Positions 32,011 to 35,008 of a stretch of DNA of 35,008 bases are shown piece after piece. Origin of the DNA: Verrucomicrobium sp. (lineage in GTDB: Bacteria; Verrucomicrobiota; Verrucomicrobiia; Limisphaerales; UBA9464); the NCBI GenBank assembly GCA_021298285.1, contig JAJTFN010000026.1:14354-49361 (forward strand). The letters run 5' to 3'. Position numbers and translations under genes: made by a program. Under the pieces are notes generated by a model that was not told the origin of the DNA, did not search any database, and was given only the letters and a program-made list of their open reading frames with translations. The first letter of the stretch is position 1. Every line of letters begins with the position of its first letter.

Positions 32011-33147
32011 TCATCGCGCCAACCGGCCCGCACACGACGCCTCCAGGAGTGGAGTCGGACCGGGGTAGTCACAGAGTGGTCCGTCGAGTCCGCGTCCGGG
32101 CCATGCCACCTGGTCGACCGCCTCGCGTTCGATGCCGTCCAGCAGGGCGTCGACGAACAGGCCCTCCGCCTCGAAGGCGAGCAGGTCGGTCGGCGAGACC
32201 AGTCCGGAGGCGGTGGACAGGCAGTCCAGGCATGCCGAGCGGCACATCTGTCGGATCCGGTCCAGTTGGTCGGACTCGGTGCCCCCACGGCGGTGCAGCA
32301 CCACCACCGGACGTGGCGATGCGGTGAGCTGCTGGAAGGGCCCGTGGGCGAACTGGAGCAGCTCCTGCAGGGCCGGTGCGGGCCGGAACAGGCCCTCCAG
32401 GAACTTGTAGACGACATTCTGCAGGTACTCGCTGAGGTCCGGCGAGGCCAGCAGCACGAAGCCGCGGCTGAACCCGGTGCCGTCCATCCGGGGCCATGCC
32501 TCCCGACCCGCCTCCCGACCCGCCCGGAAGGCCCGAGCCGCCGCCGCCCCCAGCGATCGCGGATCGCTGCAGAAGTCCCCGGGCCTGGCGAGGCTGCCCG
32601 CCCACACCCGGGCGGCCAGGAACCCCAGCGCCGGTCCCACCACCCGGATCAGGATCGTGTACTCGTCGGCAGGCGGGAACCGGATCACCTCCACCGTCTC
32701 GTCCTGCTCCAGCGGCTCCAGGCAATCGGAGCGTTCGGTCATCCCGCAGCGGCGCAGCCCCTCCGCGGTGGCCGAGGTGAAGAGCACGGTCGAGGCGAAA
32801 CCGGCCCGGTGGCCGAGGGCGATGCGTCCAGCCACCGACAATCCCTGACTGAAGACCACCAGCGTCCGGCCCTTGGAGCGGTCCGGGTCCATCGGTTCCA
32901 CCAGGGATCCGGTCGGCACGAACTCGGCGGGGACATCGGTGAAGCGGTTGAGAAACCACACGAGGTACCGGGCATGGGCCTCGGAGCTGCCGAGACCGGT
33001 CGCCACGACACGCCGCGGACGGATGCGGGGCTGAGAGGCCAGTTGGGCTCCGGCAGAGGCTCCCCATGCCTCGAGGAGGCCGGGGATGGATCGCACCCGT
33101 TCGCGCAGCAGGCGGATGCCGCTGTCCATGGAACCGTCGGACGCCAT
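32011..33147 (-). CDS. SIS-domain sugar-phosphate-binding protein
   Basis: A 378-residue cytosolic protein with two SIS (sugar isomerase) halves. The first has VVATGLGSSEAHARYLVWFL (47-66) and TLVVFSQGLSVAGRIAL (95-111), the glycine- and serine-rich phosphate loops of SIS domains. The second has YLQNVVYKFLEG (241-252) and LQELLQFAHGPFQ (260-272), the Glu and HGP pattern of the GlmS isomerase domain. No glutaminase domain is present, so it is not GlmS itself. It may be a sugar-phosphate isomerase, a deaminase or a sensor. The last 60 residues, rich in tryptophan and proline, are not typical of GlmS. It is 83 bp downstream of the L,D-transpeptidase gene on the same strand. Confidence 0.75.
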   Translation of the reverse strand: MASDGSMDSGIRLLRERVRSIPGLLEAWGASAGAQLASQPRIRPRRVVATGLGSSEAHARYLVWFLNRFTDVPAEFVPTGSLVEPMDPDRSKGRTLVVFSQGLSVAGRIALGHRAGFASTVLFTSATAEGLRRCGMTERSDCLEPLEQDETVEVIRFPPADEYTILIRVVGPALGFLAARVWAGSLARPGDFCSDPRSLGAAAARAFRAGREAGREAWPRMDGTGFSRGFVLLASPDLSEYLQNVVYKFLEGLFRPAPALQELLQFAHGPFQQLTASPRPVVVLHRRGGTESDQLDRIRQMCRSACLDCLSTASGLVSPTDLLAFEAEGLFVDALLDGIEREAVDQVAWPGRGLDGPLCDYPGPTPLLEASCAGRLAR

Positions 33148-33230
33148 GGGGAGGACCTACCCCCTGGCGATCCGAAATGCAATGCGGCGGAATGTCCCGC
33201 CCCGTGAAACTTCCCGGAGACGATCCGTTG

Positions 33231-34718
33231 TCAGTCCCTGGCATCGGGCCCGTCGGCGGGCCGGTCCGACGGTGCGGATGGCACGGACGGGCCCGACGAC
33301 GTCGCCGCGCCCGGAGTCGGCACCACCTCGTTCGGGACGGCATTCGTGGCGGTGGCCGATGCCGGCGGTGTCCCGCCCTCGACGACGACCGGCAGCCCTG
33401 GCCAGGCCATCCGTCGCAACAGGTCGGCGTTCCAGTTGGCCAGGCGGAAGCAGCCGTGGCTCTCGGTGCGGCCGACTTCCTCGGGCTTGGGGGTGCCGTG
33501 GATCCCGTATCCTGCCCGGTTGAGGCCGATCCAGGCGACGCCGACCGGGTTGTTGGGCCCGGGGGGCAGCCTCAGCTTCCGCCCGACGGTCCGCGCTTCC
33601 GGGGATTCCGGGAAGACCGCCGGATCCCACGTGTAGTCCGGGTTCGGCACCGTCACGACCACCTGCAGTTCGCCGACCGGACGCTTCTCGACCCGTCGGG
33701 CGATGCTGCAGGGAAAGTGGGCCAGGAGTTCGCCGGCCGAGTCGTACACACGCAGGTACCGCCCGCCGAGGTGGATCCGCACGAGGGCCGCCCGCCGGGC
33801 GGGGACGATGGCCGGCGCCGGCACCACGAGCTCCTGCGCCTCGGCGATCCGGTCCCAGTCGACTCCCGGGTTGATGCGTCGCAACCAGGCCGGGTGGGCC
33901 TGGAACCGCTCGGCCAGGCGCTCGAGCAGGGTCTCGTGCTCGAGGCCGGCCACCTGCGACTTGCCCACCCAGGTCTCGGGCACCGGGGCCAACCGGAGCA
34001 GGTCCTCAGGCTGGATGCGGTAGGTGGCCAGCGGCGGCCGGCGCAGCACCAGGGCCCGGCGCGTCTCCCGGTCGAGCCATCCGGTCGGCTCCAGGCCGCG
34101 TTGCGACTGGAAGGCCTTGAGGGCCGCCGCGGTCTGGGAGCCACCGATGCCGTCGATCGAGCCCGCGGAGAAGCCCAGGCCGGCCAGCGCGATCTGGGCC
34201 TCCAGGGCATTGGTCGCGCCCCGGGCCACCCAGGCGGTCGGCGCATTCGATGCGGCCGCGGATCCCGGGGCTGTCGGGAGGGTGAGGGGCGCCGCCGAAT
34301 TGGATCCCGGCGGGAGGGACGGGATCGAGGCGCGAAGGACCTGGGTCGAGAGGACGATCGGCGGGAGGGAGGTCGAGACGATCACCGGTGCCGGGGGATT
34401 GGACCGTGCGAGCGTCGAGGGCGTTGTCGTCGTGTTCGTCGCCGGGACCGTCGTGGCCGGTGCCGATGGGGGTGTCGCCGCCGTCGGTCGTGGCGGCATC
34501 GGTGATGCCGATTCCGTCCCGGTGCCGACCGCAGCGGTGGTCCTGGCCGGCGCGGGCCCCGATGGCGCCGGTGCCGGCGGCGGTGCAACCCCGGACTCCG
34601 ACCGCCACCGGGCCAGGGCCCAGACCCCGCCCGCAAGCAGTGCCGCCAGGAGCACCATCGGCGCCCGGGCCGGGCGGCGCCGGGCGGCGCGTGGTTCGTT
34701 CCGGAAGGGGGATCGCAT
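33231..34718 (-). CDS. L,D-transpeptidase (YkuD) with peptidoglycan-binding and LysM-like domains
   Basis: A 495-residue envelope enzyme. A membrane anchor (about 20-37) follows a basic start. A long Pro/Ala/Thr/Ser-rich spacer (about 43-165) comes next, then a peptidoglycan-binding domain (EAQIALAGLGF to LDRETRRAL, 173-223) and a LysM-like stretch (LLERLAERFQAHPAWLRRINPG, 264-285). The YkuD catalytic domain ends with GIHGTPKPEEVGRTESHGCFR: H407, H421 and nucleophile C423 in the SHGC motif, then R425. It should make 3-3 cross-links or attach proteins to peptidoglycan in the periplasm. The tail after 450 is low-complexity. It lies 27 bp downstream of the holin-like gene, probably in one transcript. 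Confidence 0.9.
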   Translation of the reverse strand: MRSPFRNEPRAARRRPARAPMVLLAALLAGGVWALARWRSESGVAPPPAPAPSGPAPARTTAAVGTGTESASPMPPRPTAATPPSAPATTVPATNTTTTPSTLARSNPPAPVIVSTSLPPIVLSTQVLRASIPSLPPGSNSAAPLTLPTAPGSAAASNAPTAWVARGATNALEAQIALAGLGFSAGSIDGIGGSQTAAALKAFQSQRGLEPTGWLDRETRRALVLRRPPLATYRIQPEDLLRLAPVPETWVGKSQVAGLEHETLLERLAERFQAHPAWLRRINPGVDWDRIAEAQELVVPAPAIVPARRAALVRIHLGGRYLRVYDSAGELLAHFPCSIARRVEKRPVGELQVVVTVPNPDYTWDPAVFPESPEARTVGRKLRLPPGPNNPVGVAWIGLNRAGYGIHGTPKPEEVGRTESHGCFRLANWNADLLRRMAWPGLPVVVEGGTPPASATATNAVPNEVVPTPGAATSSGPSVPSAPSDRPADGPDARD

Positions 34719-34745
34719 GGAGGCGGGGGTTCTGGGACGACTCCG

Positions 34746-35008
34746 TCACACGTCGATGACCGGACCGCCGCCGTCGTCGTCCCGCCGGGGCCGCCGCCGG
34801 GTTCGCTTCGGTCCCCCGGGGTCGTCGCCGAGGCGCACCACCGCACCGCGCCCGAGGAATCCGTTCACCACCAGCGACACGAGGCTGATGACCACCCCGC
34901 CCCAGAAGGCGGCGCCGAAGCCCTCCACGACGAATCCCGGCTGGAGCATGCCACCCACCAGGCCGAGGAGCACCGCGTTGATGACCAGCACGAAGAGCCC
35001 GAGGCTGA
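34746..35008 (-). CDS. YvlD/phage-holin-IV-like membrane protein, 5' end cut off
   Basis: The visible 86 residues lack the start, which lies beyond the right edge. Hydrophobic helices LGLFVLVINAVLLGLVGGML and FGAAFWGGVVISLVSLVVNGFL are separated by PGFVVEGF. This is the pattern of the small four-helix YvlD (DUF360, phage holin family IV) membrane proteins, where LxVINA and PGFxVxGFxxA are hallmarks. After the last helix comes a basic and acidic tail (RRRPRRDDDGGG). An internal GTG could serve as a start but would remove part of a helix, so a partial gene is preferred. Function of the family is unknown; members are usually chromosomal rather than phage genes. Confidence 0.8.
   Translation of the reverse strand, partial: SLGLFVLVINAVLLGLVGGMLQPGFVVEGFGAAFWGGVVISLVSLVVNGFLGRGAVVRLGDDPGGPKRTRRRPRRDDDGGGPVIDV

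Noticed and set aside
34746-34991. Complete 81-residue holin-like gene starting at an internal GTG
   Set aside because: The frame continues with hydrophobic residues to the window edge, so the gene is more likely truncated by the boundary.
1-35008. CRISPR array, transposase, integrase or prophage
   Set aside because: No regularly spaced direct repeats, no transposase or integrase motif and no structural phage genes were seen. The YvlD/holin-like protein belongs to a chromosomal family.

Overview
This is a 35 kb stretch of a high-GC, Gram-negative bacterial chromosome with 31 protein genes (one cut at each end) and one tRNA gene. Gene content points to Verrucomicrobiota, perhaps the Limisphaerales/Pedosphaera side. 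The signs are a pseudopilin of the type common in Verrucomicrobiota and Planctomycetota, a Tat-exported Gfo/Idh/MocA oxidoreductase, LpxA and KdsA for LPS, hopanoid radical-SAM enzymes, and start codons mostly without a Shine-Dalgarno. That placement is inference from gene families, not from a marker search. I see no insertion sequence, prophage, CRISPR array or rRNA, and no non-coding gap above 200 bp.

Layout. 1-2607 (minus): an MnmC-like methyltransferase, lpxA and a concentrative nucleoside transporter. 2761-6039 (plus): a tiny lipoprotein, then the hopanoid pair hpnH-hpnJ, closed by a branched terminator hairpin. 6132-8667 (minus): a divergent NagB-like sugar isomerase and a Tat oxidoreductase. 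8855-11433 (minus): an MFS transporter, a pseudopilin and a small membrane-anchored partner. 11563-15346: a C39-like secreted cysteine protein, mnmA (minus) and an RlmI-type methyltransferase. 15491-18572: htpG, a strong terminator, and ychF on the opposite strand. 18667-19323: a UreF-like protein. 19467-20419: tRNA-Val(UAC) followed closely by a PIG-L deacetylase.

20579-25221 (plus) is the most coherent block. It encodes an outer-membrane beta-barrel, a fused Wzz/BY-kinase, a short Wza-type lipoprotein and a membrane-anchored FHA protein. Together these look like a compact machine for exporting a surface polysaccharide. No glycosyltransferase, flippase or polymerase lies in the window, so the polymer is unknown. 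A terminator-like hairpin sits directly before the kinase start codon and may set the ratio of barrel to kinase.

25301-29478 (minus): TerC, recJ (its TTG start overlaps the terC stop) and a ferritin-like protein. 29668-35008: kdsA (plus), a TatD-type hydrolase (minus), a TPR protein (plus), and then on the minus strand a YvlD/holin-like membrane protein, an L,D-transpeptidase and a SIS-domain protein. Much of the window concerns the envelope: lipid A, Kdo, hopanoids, polysaccharide export and peptidoglycan cross-linking. The rest is housekeeping RNA modification, chaperone and repair.
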